A stretch of DNA of 64,000 nucleotides from Flavobacteriales bacterium (GTDB taxonomy: Bacteria; Bacteroidota; Bacteroidia; Flavobacteriales_C; GCA-002722245): contig JAHEZM010000010.1 of NCBI GenBank assembly GCA_023251075.1, forward strand, positions 12,784 to 76,783, in the 5' to 3' direction. The stretch's first letter is position 1. Each line of letters starts with the position of its first letter. Below, one piece after another: positions 44,006 through 53,380 of this stretch. The notes below the pieces were generated by a model that did not search any database, had not been told where the DNA came from, and saw only the letters and a program-made list of their open reading frames with translations. A program made the position numbers and the translations under genes.

Positions 44006-45460
44006 TTGTTATTCAATTCATTTGAGTTTGTAGTCTTTTTACCCATTGTATTTGCACTTTACTGGTTTGTGGTAAACCAATCGTTAAAGTGGCAAAATGC
44101 TTTGTTGTTAGTAGCAAGCTACGTGTTTTATGGTTGGTGGAGCTGGAAATTCCTTTTACTCTTAATGCTTAGTACTTCCTTAGATTTTTTCTACGGATTT
44201 TCTGTAGCCTCAGTGGATAAAAGAAAAGCCCGACTTTATTTATTGCTGAGCGTGATTAACAATCTTGGAATTCTGGCCGTGTTCAAATATTACAATTTTT
44301 TTATTGCTGAAACACATCAATTCCTGGAGATGATGGGCTTAAATGCTAGTCCGCTTGTACTTGAAATCGCACTTCCTGTAGGTATTTCTTTTTATACATT
44401 TCATGGTATGTCGTATGTTTTCGACATTTATAGAGGCATTCAAAAACCAGTGCGAAACGTAGTGGATTATGCTGTTTTTGTAGGATTCTTTCCTTTGCTG
44501 GTAGCTGGTCCTATAGAAAGAGCCAACCATCTTTTACCACAAATTCAAAAATCGAGAATTTTTAATATCTCTCAAGCGAATGAAGGGGTAAAATTGATTT
44601 TGTGGGGATTATTTAAAAAGGTAGTCATTGCCGATTCATTAGCTGTTATCGTAAATAGTATTTTCGAAAATTATCAGGATCACAACGCCTTTGCATTGAT
44701 TATTGGAGCTATTGGTTTTAGTTTTCAAATTTATGGTGACTTTAGTGGTTACTCTGATATTGCTATTGGAACAGCTAAATTGTTTGGTTTCGAATTGCTG
44801 AGCAATTTTAAGTTTCCTTATTTCTCAAGGAATATTATTGAGTTTTGGAAAAGATGGCATATTTCTCTTACGTCTTGGTTTCGCGATTATTTATATCTGC
44901 CCTTGGGTGGATCAAAAAAAGGAAATGGTACTACTTTAAGAAATATCGTTTTGGTTTTTTTACTCAGCGGATTATGGCATGGAGCCAATATGAAATTCAT
45001 TTTTTGGGGACTCTTACACGCATCGGCTTATCTCCTGTTCCGTTGGTTTCAAAAAGGATCAAAAACACCCGATCATATTATTGGATACCACTCTAAACTT
45101 CCCTCCATAAAAGAATTGTTTCAAGTACTCATCACTTTTAGTTTTGTAACTTTTGCATGGATTTTCTTTAGAGCGCCTAACCTTGAAGTAGCAAGTAATT
45201 ATTGTAAAAAAATATTTAATGGATTAATTTTCCATCCGGCACAATTCCTCGAAATACCAGTTGGCTTAAGCATTTTTGAATTCATCATCGTTTTTGTTTT
45301 AATGGATTGGTGGTTCAGAAAAGACAGCAGAAGTTTAAGAACATCTTCCGTAAAATATTTGAACTACGCTATCTATATTGTGATGGCAAGCATGGTGCTT
45401 ACTCACTTGAATTTTTTCGTGAATCATAAAGAAGTCGAATTTATTTATTTTCAATTCTGA
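44006..45460 (+). CDS. MBOAT-family O-acyltransferase (AlgI-like)
   Basis: The 484-residue polytopic membrane enzyme passes acyl (usually acetyl) groups across the membrane for polysaccharide O-acetylation. The N-terminus MLFNSFEFVVFLPIVFALYW is the near-universal start of the family, which fixes the initiation codon as TTG at 44006. Conserved parts include LPVGISFYTFHGMSYVFDIY, FYGDFSGYSDIAIG-like FQIYGDFSGYSDIAIGTAKL and the catalytic histidine in LWHGANMKFIFWG. It starts an operon with two SGNH/AlgX-like proteins and a Wzy-like ligase, all overlapping or nearly so, indicating acetylation of an exported polysaccharide. Confidence 0.92.
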   Translation: MLFNSFEFVVFLPIVFALYWFVVNQSLKWQNALLLVASYVFYGWWSWKFLLLLMLSTSLDFFYGFSVASVDKRKARLYLLLSVINNLGILAVFKYYNFFIAETHQFLEMMGLNASPLVLEIALPVGISFYTFHGMSYVFDIYRGIQKPVRNVVDYAVFVGFFPLLVAGPIERANHLLPQIQKSRIFNISQANEGVKLILWGLFKKVVIADSLAVIVNSIFENYQDHNAFALIIGAIGFSFQIYGDFSGYSDIAIGTAKLFGFELLSNFKFPYFSRNIIEFWKRWHISLTSWFRDYLYLPLGGSKKGNGTTLRNIVLVFLLSGLWHGANMKFIFWGLLHASAYLLFRWFQKGSKTPDHIIGYHSKLPSIKELFQVLITFSFVTFAWIFFRAPNLEVASNYCKKIFNGLIFHPAQFLEIPVGLSIFEFIIVFVLMDWWFRKDSRSLRTSSVKYLNYAIYIVMASMVLTHLNFFVNHKEVEFIYFQF

Positions 45461-46500
45461 TGAAAAAATTTTTACGAAAATTCCTTTTGATCATTGGTTC
45501 GGTAATACTGATCAATTTATTACTAGGTCTTATTCGGTTAATGGTTGATGACAGAAATATTCCCTACATCATTAATCAAAAAGAAAACACCATGGTGTTG
45601 GATTATGAAAAGAAAGAAAGCTTCTATTCTGAAAAACAATTTGCAGTAAGTAATTTATCGAGAGATACTTTGTATTCTATCACCAAAACAAGAGATGCTT
45701 ACGGATTTAGCAATGCTATGGAAAACAAAAATCCTGAATTATTATTTATTGGTGACAGCTATTTTTACGATACACATATTTCTACCAATGAAGGATTACA
45801 GGCTTCATGTAACAAAATGTTAGGGGGAAATATCTCATACAACTTAGGCTCTGTTGACAACAGTAATTTCAAAGTATATAATGAATTGCTGCAAGCTAAA
45901 TACATTACGAAACCAAAGGTTATTGTAATGGAAATTCTGGAAGAATATTTACACACCTGGCTCGATTTAAAAAATCAAATTGAAAACAACAGCATCAAAA
46001 CCCAAAATGTGAATTATTATGGATTGGATTTGGTTTTTGGAAATAACTTCAGCAATTGGAAAGATTCTAAAATATTTCCCGACAACAGAACTTTAAAAAG
46101 TGGTATTTCACGTGAAATTGATGGCGAAACAATACACTTTTTAAGGGGAACTCAGAAAAAATTCTCTGCGAATGAAATTGATTCTTTGGTAAAAGTTTTA
46201 AAATATGTTCAACAACATTTCGAAAAACAAAACACAAAAATAATTTTTATTCTCGTGCCCAATAAAGAAAGTCTTTATCCTAATTTATTTGGTAAATCTC
46301 AGTTTGAAGAGATTCAGAAATCATGGGAAAACAATAAAATAAAACACATCAACCTCTTCTCTTATTTTTGGCAAAATCCTTTTCAATACTATTTCAAAGG
46401 CGATACACACTGGAATAAAAACGCAACAGATTTGCTATTGCGCAAATTATATGAGTTGGAGGAGATAAAATCGTTAGAAAGAAAAGATATACTACAATGA
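45460..46500 (+). CDS. SGNH/AlgX-AlgJ-like O-acetyltransferase partner, copy 1
   Basis: The 346-residue product has one N-terminal membrane anchor (about residues 6-26) and an extracytoplasmic SGNH-hydrolase-like domain. The nucleophile Ser is in ELLFIGDSYFYDTHIS and the Asp/His pair in FKGDTHWNKNATDLLL, as in the AlgJ/AlgX class that accepts acetyl groups from MBOAT proteins. Its ATG overlaps the MBOAT stop by 1 bp and its stop overlaps the next gene by 4 bp. It is clearly a paralogue of the next protein (shared KVYNELL, DWLDLKNQ-like, DLVFGNNF segments). Confidence 0.8.
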   Translation: MKKFLRKFLLIIGSVILINLLLGLIRLMVDDRNIPYIINQKENTMVLDYEKKESFYSEKQFAVSNLSRDTLYSITKTRDAYGFSNAMENKNPELLFIGDSYFYDTHISTNEGLQASCNKMLGGNISYNLGSVDNSNFKVYNELLQAKYITKPKVIVMEILEEYLHTWLDLKNQIENNSIKTQNVNYYGLDLVFGNNFSNWKDSKIFPDNRTLKSGISREIDGETIHFLRGTQKKFSANEIDSLVKVLKYVQQHFEKQNTKIIFILVPNKESLYPNLFGKSQFEEIQKSWENNKIKHINLFSYFWQNPFQYYFKGDTHWNKNATDLLLRKLYELEEIKSLERKDILQ

Positions 46501-47510
46501 AAAAGTATCTATTGAAATTTCTAATCCTCTTTTTGTTGTGTTTGTTACCTAACATCATTATTGGTTTTGTTCGCATTTATTTCGGTGATGAAAATATTGC
46601 TTACCTCAAAAACAAAAAACAAAATCACTTGGTGTACAATTTCGAAGAACAGGATTCTTTTACAAAAATTAAAACTTATGCCATTACCGATTTATCAAGA
46701 GATACTTTAGGTGAAGTAAATCTGACTTACGATTATTTTGGTTTCACCAATCAAACAGAAAACAACAAACCTGAAATACTTTTTATTGGTGATAGTTTTT
46801 TTAGAAATATCATCAACCCTACCGATTCCAGCATTCAAGCCCGGGGAAATAACATTTTAAAAAGAAATGCATGCTACAACATAGGATCCAGCGGCAACAG
46901 CACCTTTAAAGTTTACAACGAATTATTAGAAAGAGAATATTTACATAAACCTAAAATCATTGTACTTGAAATTGTAGAGCGTTATTTAACGGATTGGTTA
47001 GATTTAAAAAATCAATTAGAAAATTCATTAACTAAAACCAATAGGGGAAATTTTGGATTGGATTTTGTTTTTGGAAACAACTTCTATGATTTCGGAAATT
47101 TCAAGACTCATTCCCCTACCAAAGATTTACATCAGGGAACTCCACACTATATCAACAAAAGAAAAGTTTACTTTTTAAAAGACCAGCTGAGTCATTTGAA
47201 CAAAAATCAAATAGATTCCTTAATCATCAATTTAAAATACGCTCATGATTTTTTTAAAAAAGAGAATATTAAAATCCATTTTGTAATTGTTCCCGATAAA
47301 GAAAGTGTATATCCAAAAATGTATGGAGTATCACAATTAAGCGAAATTCAAAAACATATAAAAGAAAACAATTTACCATTTATTGATTTATATTCTGAAT
47401 TCATTAAAGATCCTTTACAATTTTACGTTGATGGTGATACACACTGGAACAACAGGGGTATTGCTTTGTTTTTTGATCTGTTAAAGGAAAAAGGTATTTT
47501 CAAACTCTAG
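46497..47510 (+). CDS. SGNH/AlgX-AlgJ-like O-acetyltransferase partner, copy 2
   Basis: The 337-residue paralogue of the preceding protein has the same plan: membrane anchor about residues 5-25, GDS nucleophile motif in EILFIGDSFFRNIIN, and the catalytic Asp/His in VDGDTHWNNRGIALFF. Segments SGNSTFKVYNELLEREYLHK and FGLDFVFGNNFYDFGNF align with copy 1, so a tandem duplication is evident. Divergence of the residues after GDS (YFYDTHIS against FFRNIINP) may mean different acceptor positions on the glycan. The Wzy-like gene begins 9 nt after the stop. Confidence 0.8.
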   Translation: MKKYLLKFLILFLLCLLPNIIIGFVRIYFGDENIAYLKNKKQNHLVYNFEEQDSFTKIKTYAITDLSRDTLGEVNLTYDYFGFTNQTENNKPEILFIGDSFFRNIINPTDSSIQARGNNILKRNACYNIGSSGNSTFKVYNELLEREYLHKPKIIVLEIVERYLTDWLDLKNQLENSLTKTNRGNFGLDFVFGNNFYDFGNFKTHSPTKDLHQGTPHYINKRKVYFLKDQLSHLNKNQIDSLIINLKYAHDFFKKENIKIHFVIVPDKESVYPKMYGVSQLSEIQKHIKENNLPFIDLYSEFIKDPLQFYVDGDTHWNNRGIALFFDLLKEKGIFKL

Positions 47511-47519
47511 TTAAACAAC

Positions 47520-49457
47520 ATGAATAGTTTAAAGCCCTTTCTTTTTTTTGCTATACTTCCTTTGGTTATTTTAACAAGAAGTTACGAATGTTTAGATCCG
47601 TTTTGGACTACCCGGTATCTCGCCCTATCTCTAGGCACAACAGTTTTAGGTATTGTATTTTACCTTTCTTCAAAAAAAATTAAACTCTCCCTTTTTCATT
47701 GGCTATTTACATCATTTGTTGTTTTCTCCTGCACTTCTACTTACTGGAGCATCAATGCTGCGGAAGGAATTTTTGAAAATCAGAATTTAATGGTTGGCTT
47801 ACTTTTTAGTGTGGTATTATTCAGTACTATTCAAGAAGATTTTCGAGAAGACATCCTCCTCAAATCTATGTTAATTTCCATCATCATTGTAGAGTTGTAT
47901 GCAGTCTACACTTTAGTTGAATTACTAAAAACCAAGTTTACTTCTTTTCAGGGAATTTATTCCATCACAGGAAATTTCGGGCATAAAAATTTACTGAGCT
48001 GTTTCCTTGCTGCATCTTTACCCTTTTCTATTTGGAGTTTATTGCAAATGAAAGGTACCTGGAAAACTATTTCAGCATTCTGTATTTCATTCGCTCTTTT
48101 CTTCATTATCCTTTTACAATCTCGTTCCACCTGGTTGGGTATTGTAGCATTTTTTCTATTTGCAGTGCTTGCATTAATTTACCTGAAAAAATTAAAAGAC
48201 CTAAGTTCTGCTATTAAAACATTAAAAAAAGAATTGCTCATCATCATTACTATTCCTGTGATATTACTAATAGGTATTTTCAACGCAAAACCTTTTTTAT
48301 TCAGCGCGAGTTCCGATCATTTACAAAGTGTAGTACAGCAATCACAAAACGATAAAAGCACGCATAGCACAAGTATTTATGAAAGATATTTTCTTTGGAA
48401 CAACACCAAAGAAATGATCAAAGAATATCCTATTGCGGGTGTAGGTGCAGGATCGTGGAAATATTATTTCCCTAAATATGGCGTAGCCGGTTCGCGCGCT
48501 GAAGAAGGCTTTACTATATTTCAACGTCCGCACAACGATTATCTCTGGGTTCTTTCTGAACTAGGAATTATTGGCTTCTCCCTCCTGCTATTCATTATTG
48601 TTTTTTTAGTGAGTACTATATGGAAAGCACTTCGTTCATCAGAAGATTTTATCTTAAAAAGAAAAATCATTCTCCTTTCCGGAACATTGATCGTTTTGGG
48701 AATTGACTCCATTTTCTCCTTTCCGAAAGAAAGAGCAGAAATACTGGTGTTATTGCTCACTACTATAGTGGTGTTACTACACTTGAGTAAAGTTAAAACA
48801 CATTCTTTTTCATATAAATTTACTTTGCCCATTATAGCTATTTTAATTTTCGCCTCCTTCTCCAATTACAAAAGAGTACAAGGAGAAAAGCTATCTCTTA
48901 AAATGATTAACGCACATAGCAGAGGTAAACTGGAACCACTGAGTGATTGGAGCAACGAAGCAGAAAGCTTTGTGTACAACAACGATCCTTTTCTTTCGCC
49001 TTGCACCTGGTATTCAGGATTAAGTTATTACCAACAGGGCGACTTTAAAATGGCAGCAAATGAATTTAAAAAATCAATTGAAATTCATCCTTATCATTTA
49101 CACTCATTAAATAATTTAGCGGGGACTTATGTACAGTTAGGTGATTTGCAATCAGCCGAAAAATATTATTTAGAGGCATTGAAAATATCTCCTTTTTATG
49201 ATGAACCCTTAATTAATTTAGGTTCTATTTATTTCAACAACAAAGAATACAACAAGGCATTTGAAACTCTAAAAAAATGTTCGGTAAATAGCACGCACAT
49301 CAACTACCATCGTAACATCAATGCTATATTTCCATTAATATTGGAAGAAAAACTAAAAAATAAAAATTTGAAAAAAGAAGATCGCTTGAAGTACGAAGAG
49401 GCCATAAAAAATCCCGACAAATTAATTGAATTATTCAAAGAATTCGTCGGGAAATAA
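47520..49457 (+). CDS. O-antigen ligase/polymerase (Wzy_C family) with C-terminal TPR
   Basis: The 645-residue inner-membrane protein has about eleven helices (residues 1-450). The large periplasmic loop holds the Wzy_C motif GVGAGSWKYYFPKYG followed by RPHNDYLWVLSELGIIGFSL. Residues about 500-600 form TPRs (NNLAGTYVQLGDLQSAEKYY). Such proteins polymerise or ligate lipid-linked glycans. It completes the operon with the MBOAT and SGNH genes, so the acetylated glycan is probably its product. Ligase and polymerase roles cannot be separated by sequence. Its stop is 4 bp from that of the convergent T9SS cargo gene. Confidence 0.85.
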   Translation: MNSLKPFLFFAILPLVILTRSYECLDPFWTTRYLALSLGTTVLGIVFYLSSKKIKLSLFHWLFTSFVVFSCTSTYWSINAAEGIFENQNLMVGLLFSVVLFSTIQEDFREDILLKSMLISIIIVELYAVYTLVELLKTKFTSFQGIYSITGNFGHKNLLSCFLAASLPFSIWSLLQMKGTWKTISAFCISFALFFIILLQSRSTWLGIVAFFLFAVLALIYLKKLKDLSSAIKTLKKELLIIITIPVILLIGIFNAKPFLFSASSDHLQSVVQQSQNDKSTHSTSIYERYFLWNNTKEMIKEYPIAGVGAGSWKYYFPKYGVAGSRAEEGFTIFQRPHNDYLWVLSELGIIGFSLLLFIIVFLVSTIWKALRSSEDFILKRKIILLSGTLIVLGIDSIFSFPKERAEILVLLLTTIVVLLHLSKVKTHSFSYKFTLPIIAILIFASFSNYKRVQGEKLSLKMINAHSRGKLEPLSDWSNEAESFVYNNDPFLSPCTWYSGLSYYQQGDFKMAANEFKKSIEIHPYHLHSLNNLAGTYVQLGDLQSAEKYYLEALKISPFYDEPLINLGSIYFNNKEYNKAFETLKKCSVNSTHINYHRNINAIFPLILEEKLKNKNLKKEDRLKYEEAIKNPDKLIELFKEFVGK

Positions 49458-49461
49458 TTTG

Positions 49462-51534
49462 CTATTTCACCACTACAAAAGAAGTCGTAACCGGTGTTGA
49501 TCCATTGATATAATTCACAAAATACATTCCTGCACTCCATTCACTTACATTTAAAGTGAATTTACTTCCACTACCTGAATTGTAAGGATAGTTCATCACC
49601 TCTTCACCTATTGAATTGTATATATATATATAACTCAAGTGCTGAGTAGTTGGTATTACAATAGTCAATTGGCTAACTGCCGGATTAGGATAAACGCCCA
49701 ACGCTTCATTTGTTGTTGGTTTCTGAATACTTGTCAAAATATCAAAACTTCCACCAGAAGTGGTAAGCGCTAAAGCATTGTTATCATCATCGTTAACAAA
49801 AACAGGCACCGATCCATTGGCAATACCTTTGATCTTCATCGTGTATTGTCCGTTAGGAACCTGAATAAATTCAAAATACAAATTGGCATTTAAGGTATCT
49901 GTTGCAATGGTGTCGTTATTATTATCAATTAAATAAATAATATCTCCTTCCACTAAATCTGTTACTGTACCTGAAATAACATTTCCAGAAGCATCTACTA
50001 AAAGAGCTGAATTTTTTTGAAGAGTAGTATAACCCGATAAAGTTAATTGATAATCACCCAAGAAAGCATCTGCCGGAATAGTGAACTCAGCAGTTAAAGT
50101 AGTATCATCAATTACAGAAATATTGGTTCCGCTAAAATGCGTTGGATTGTTTAACAGGTAGCCATTTTGAAAAGAATATTCAACATTACTTACTCCCGAA
50201 GTAAACGAAGTATTTTTACCTATTACCGTTAAAACAAAAGACTCTCCTTTGGTCGCCACAGTTTTTGATACCGATTTAATGGATTCAACAACAGCTGTTA
50301 TTAAAAATGAACTGTACTTCATTAAAGGAGTTCCATTATTATTTAATGCCACATCATAATAACCCAGGGGTGCATTCGCCGGAATAGAGAATGTGGCTGT
50401 TACCGATGTATTAGAATTAATCACAATATTAGAACCTGTGTATATGGTTGGAGACCCACTGTTATAAATCAATTGAACATTCGATACTCCACTTTGAAAA
50501 TCGGTATTTAACCCCACTATCGTAACATTAAGCGTATTGTTTCTCTCGGATGAGGAAGGACTAATAGAAGAAAGTGCAGAATTATTCTGACTCGTTACCT
50601 GAAAGGCATTCGATTTGGTAATGATCTCGCTGTTACTATTCACTTCAACTTGATAATAACCAAAAGGTGCATCTATAGGAATCGTAAAATCTGCCGTTAA
50701 ACTGGTATTGGAATTTACTACGATATTTGTTCCTACGTAAGTAGTAGACGAGCCACTACTATATTTTAATTGCACAGAAGCTACTCCCCCAATTTGAAAG
50801 CTGGTATTTAACCCAACCAATGAAACACTAAGTGATTGATTTCTTCCTGATGACGAAGGACTAACAGAAGAAATTTGGGGTGCATTTGGATAAATTACTT
50901 CAAATGAATTTGATTTGGTAAGTAACTGACTATTCGTGTTTACTTCAAGATTATAAAAACCTAAAGGTGCATTAGATGGAATGGTAAAAGATGCAGAAGC
51001 TTCGGTCTCCGATGTAATTTGAATATTAGAACCTATATAAGTGGTGGGTGAACCATTACCATACAATAATTTTATTGACGAAACTCCCCCGCTTTGAAAA
51101 CTTGTGTTGGCACCAACAATTGATACAGTAAGAGTATTATTTACTGTAGATGTAGAAGGACTAATAGAGGCAATTGATGGAGCGCTGCTGAGTATTTCAA
51201 AAGAATTCAGTTTAGAGATTAAAGTATTATTGCTATAAACCTCTACACGATAAAAACCTGTAGCCGCATACGCAGGAATGGCAAAACCCGCATCTAGCGT
51301 TGTATCTGAAGCTACCGTTACACTGGCTGCCGTGTAGAAAGTTCCTGAACCGGCTCCATAAATTAATTTTACTGAAGTTACTCCCGCATTGAAGGTAGTA
51401 TTTTGCCCCACAATGGTAATCGTTAATGATTGACCTTGTTGAGTTGAATTAGGAGTTAATGAGCTTATACTTTGCGCATAACTAGTGGCAAATAAACACA
51501 ACACACCTAGGAAAAGTAGTAGTTTTTTAGACAT
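49462..51534 (-). CDS. T9SS cargo made of five IPT/TIG-like repeats with type A sorting domain
   Basis: The 690-residue exported protein has a signal peptide (MSKKLLLFLGVLCLFATSYA). Five tandem units of about 95-100 residues follow from residue 22 to about 515; each opens with S(I/V)SP-S and contains (L/F)xVxIVGxNTxF and SNxFEV-type ends, for example IVGANTSFQSGGVSSIKLLY and LVGLNTSFQIGGVASVQLKY. A short carboxypeptidase-regulatory-like segment (NVISGTVTDLVEGDIIYLID) leads to the type A sorting domain (LGVYPNPAVSQLTIVI ... WSAGMYFVNYI). Units 2-4 are the most alike, suggesting recent internal duplication. Role: surface or secreted binding protein, ligand unknown. Confidence 0.87.
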   Translation of the reverse strand: MSKKLLLFLGVLCLFATSYAQSISSLTPNSTQQGQSLTITIVGQNTTFNAGVTSVKLIYGAGSGTFYTAASVTVASDTTLDAGFAIPAYAATGFYRVEVYSNNTLISKLNSFEILSSAPSIASISPSTSTVNNTLTVSIVGANTSFQSGGVSSIKLLYGNGSPTTYIGSNIQITSETEASASFTIPSNAPLGFYNLEVNTNSQLLTKSNSFEVIYPNAPQISSVSPSSSGRNQSLSVSLVGLNTSFQIGGVASVQLKYSSGSSTTYVGTNIVVNSNTSLTADFTIPIDAPFGYYQVEVNSNSEIITKSNAFQVTSQNNSALSSISPSSSERNNTLNVTIVGLNTDFQSGVSNVQLIYNSGSPTIYTGSNIVINSNTSVTATFSIPANAPLGYYDVALNNNGTPLMKYSSFLITAVVESIKSVSKTVATKGESFVLTVIGKNTSFTSGVSNVEYSFQNGYLLNNPTHFSGTNISVIDDTTLTAEFTIPADAFLGDYQLTLSGYTTLQKNSALLVDASGNVISGTVTDLVEGDIIYLIDNNNDTIATDTLNANLYFEFIQVPNGQYTMKIKGIANGSVPVFVNDDDNNALALTTSGGSFDILTSIQKPTTNEALGVYPNPAVSQLTIVIPTTQHLSYIYIYNSIGEEVMNYPYNSGSGSKFTLNVSEWSAGMYFVNYINGSTPVTTSFVVVK

Positions 51535-51585
51535 AAAAATCTGTTTAGTTCCACTAAAATATAAATAAAAGGGAAATTAGCAATA

Positions 51586-53346
51586 TTAATTTACCGCTTC
51601 GGCGAACTGGTAGTCGTATAACCTTTTGTAATAGCCTTCTTTCAACAACAACAACTCATCATGAGTACCTTCTTCCATAATTTGTCCTTTGTCTAAAACA
51701 ATAATTTTATCGCATCTTTTAATCGTTGATAAACGATGTGCAATAATGATGGAGGTTCTTCCTTCTGTTAATTTCAAAATAGCTTTCTGAATCAATAATT
51801 CCGATTCGGTATCGATAGAAGAGGTTGCTTCATCCAATATCAAAACTTTAGGATTGTAAACGTAAGCCCTTAAGAATGCCAATAGCTGTCGCTGACCCAC
51901 CGATAACATCGCACCACGTTCCCTCACACTATAATCGTATGCTCCTGGTAATTTTGAAATAAATTCATCTACTCCAATCATCTTAGCCGCTTTAATCACC
52001 TCTTCTCTACTTATATTATTATTACCCAATGTAATATTGCCGTAAATACTATCATCGAAAAGAAAAACATCTTGCAGAACTACAGCGATATTTTTTCTTA
52101 ACTCTTCCAATTTAAAATCATTGATATTCACTCCCTCCAACAACACTTCCCCTTTGTCTATTTCATAGAATCTTCCCAACACATTAATGATAGATGTTTT
52201 TCCGGCTCCTGTCGCACCAACCAAGGCAATACTTTGCCCCTCTTTAACATCAAAACTAATTCCTCTTAAAACCGGATGATTGGGAACATAAGAAAAATGC
52301 ACCTCTTTAAATTCTATATTTCCTTTAAATACATTGCTATCGTTATGACCTGTATCGGCAATATTTTCGTTGGTATCTAATATTTTAAAAACTCTATCAC
52401 TAGCCACCATTCCCATTTGTAAAGAATTGAAACGATCGGCTAACTGACGAATTGGTCGGTAAATTAAATAGGTATACATTACAAAAGCCTCAATCGGTAC
52501 ATTCACATTGTTATAATCTACCGCTTCAATAACTCCATACCAAATAATCAGCGACAAAGAGCAAGCCGATAAAACTTCCACCAAAGGAAAGAAAATGGAG
52601 TTGGCCCACACTGTTTTAATCCAACCCTCAGAATGTGCTTTGTTCACTTTATCAAACTTTTTCATTTCCACTTCTTCCCTGTTGAAAAGTTGCACAATAG
52701 TCATTCCGGTAACATGCTCCTGGATAAAAGTGTTGATACGCGCTACTTCTACACGAACCTCCTGAAAGGCTTTTTTAATAATCTTAGAAAAAATGCTGGT
52801 GCTCCACAACAAAATCGGAATAGGAATCAGTGTAAAAAGAGTTAACATAGGATCCATCCAAAACATAAATGCCAACGCCACTAGTAACTGAACAATATCA
52901 CTTACAATCATTAAAACACCATCAGAAAAAATTTCGGAAATAGATTGAATATCTGATGTTACTCTGGTAACCAAAGCACCCACCGGAGAATTATCGAAAA
53001 ATTTATTCTTGAAACCTAAAACTTTTGCAAACAACTCTTTTCGAATATCCAGAATAACATGTTGCCCTAGCCAAGAAGTACAATAAGACTGAAAAAACTG
53101 AATAATAGTATGCAAAAGCACCACACCAATAGTTAAAAACATTAAGTTTTGTAAACCTCCCGAATCTCCTTTTTTCACGTAATCATTCAACCCTTGCTGA
53201 ATCAAAATAATTCTATAAGGCGCCAAAAAAGCCAGTGTTATAGTAATCACACCCGTAAAAATGAAAACTTTACGGTAAGGACGAGAATACTTTAAAACTC
53301 TTTTAAGTAATCGAAAATCTATTGCTTTCCCGGTAACTTCTGACAT
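51586..53346 (-). CDS. MsbA-like ABC exporter (fused permease-ATPase)
   Basis: The 586-residue half-transporter has six helices in residues about 25-320 (ABC type 1 exporter domain) and an ATPase domain about 340-580 with Walker A GATGAGKTS, Q-loop VLQDVFLFDD, signature LSVGQRQ, Walker B VLILDEATSSID and H-loop IAHRLS. It forms a homodimer or heterodimer in the inner membrane; the family includes lipid A flippase MsbA and multidrug exporters, and the substrate here is unresolved. The promoter box TATATTTG ends 4 nt before the ATG, so the mRNA should be leaderless. It is divergent from mnmA. Confidence 0.9.
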   Translation of the reverse strand: MSEVTGKAIDFRLLKRVLKYSRPYRKVFIFTGVITITLAFLAPYRIILIQQGLNDYVKKGDSGGLQNLMFLTIGVVLLHTIIQFFQSYCTSWLGQHVILDIRKELFAKVLGFKNKFFDNSPVGALVTRVTSDIQSISEIFSDGVLMIVSDIVQLLVALAFMFWMDPMLTLFTLIPIPILLWSTSIFSKIIKKAFQEVRVEVARINTFIQEHVTGMTIVQLFNREEVEMKKFDKVNKAHSEGWIKTVWANSIFFPLVEVLSACSLSLIIWYGVIEAVDYNNVNVPIEAFVMYTYLIYRPIRQLADRFNSLQMGMVASDRVFKILDTNENIADTGHNDSNVFKGNIEFKEVHFSYVPNHPVLRGISFDVKEGQSIALVGATGAGKTSIINVLGRFYEIDKGEVLLEGVNINDFKLEELRKNIAVVLQDVFLFDDSIYGNITLGNNNISREEVIKAAKMIGVDEFISKLPGAYDYSVRERGAMLSVGQRQLLAFLRAYVYNPKVLILDEATSSIDTESELLIQKAILKLTEGRTSIIIAHRLSTIKRCDKIIVLDKGQIMEEGTHDELLLLKEGYYKRLYDYQFAEAVN

Positions 53347-53375
53347 TGCGCAAATATAAGGAATGTTTATCTTTG
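53346..53375 (+). promoter_or_regulatory. mnmA promoter (TTG-N19-TATCTTTG-N4-ATG)
   Basis: TTG at 53346-53348, a 19-nt spacer and TATCTTTG at 53368-53375 match consensus exactly, 4 nt before ATG 53380. The TTG shares a base with the ATG of the divergent ABC gene. Confidence 0.7.
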
Positions 53376-53380
53376 CTCAA
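53351..53380 (-). promoter_or_regulatory. ABC exporter promoter (TTG-N19-TATATTTG-N4-ATG), mirror of the mnmA promoter
   Basis: On the minus strand TTG (53380-53378), a 19-nt spacer and TATATTTG (53358-53351) match consensus exactly, 4 nt before ATG 53346. The TTG shares a base with the mnmA start codon. Confidence 0.7.

Noticed and set aside
49619-49634. TATATATATATA run as a microsatellite or origin element
   Set aside because: It lies within the coding sequence (IYIYIYN of the sorting domain) and is too short to call a separate element.
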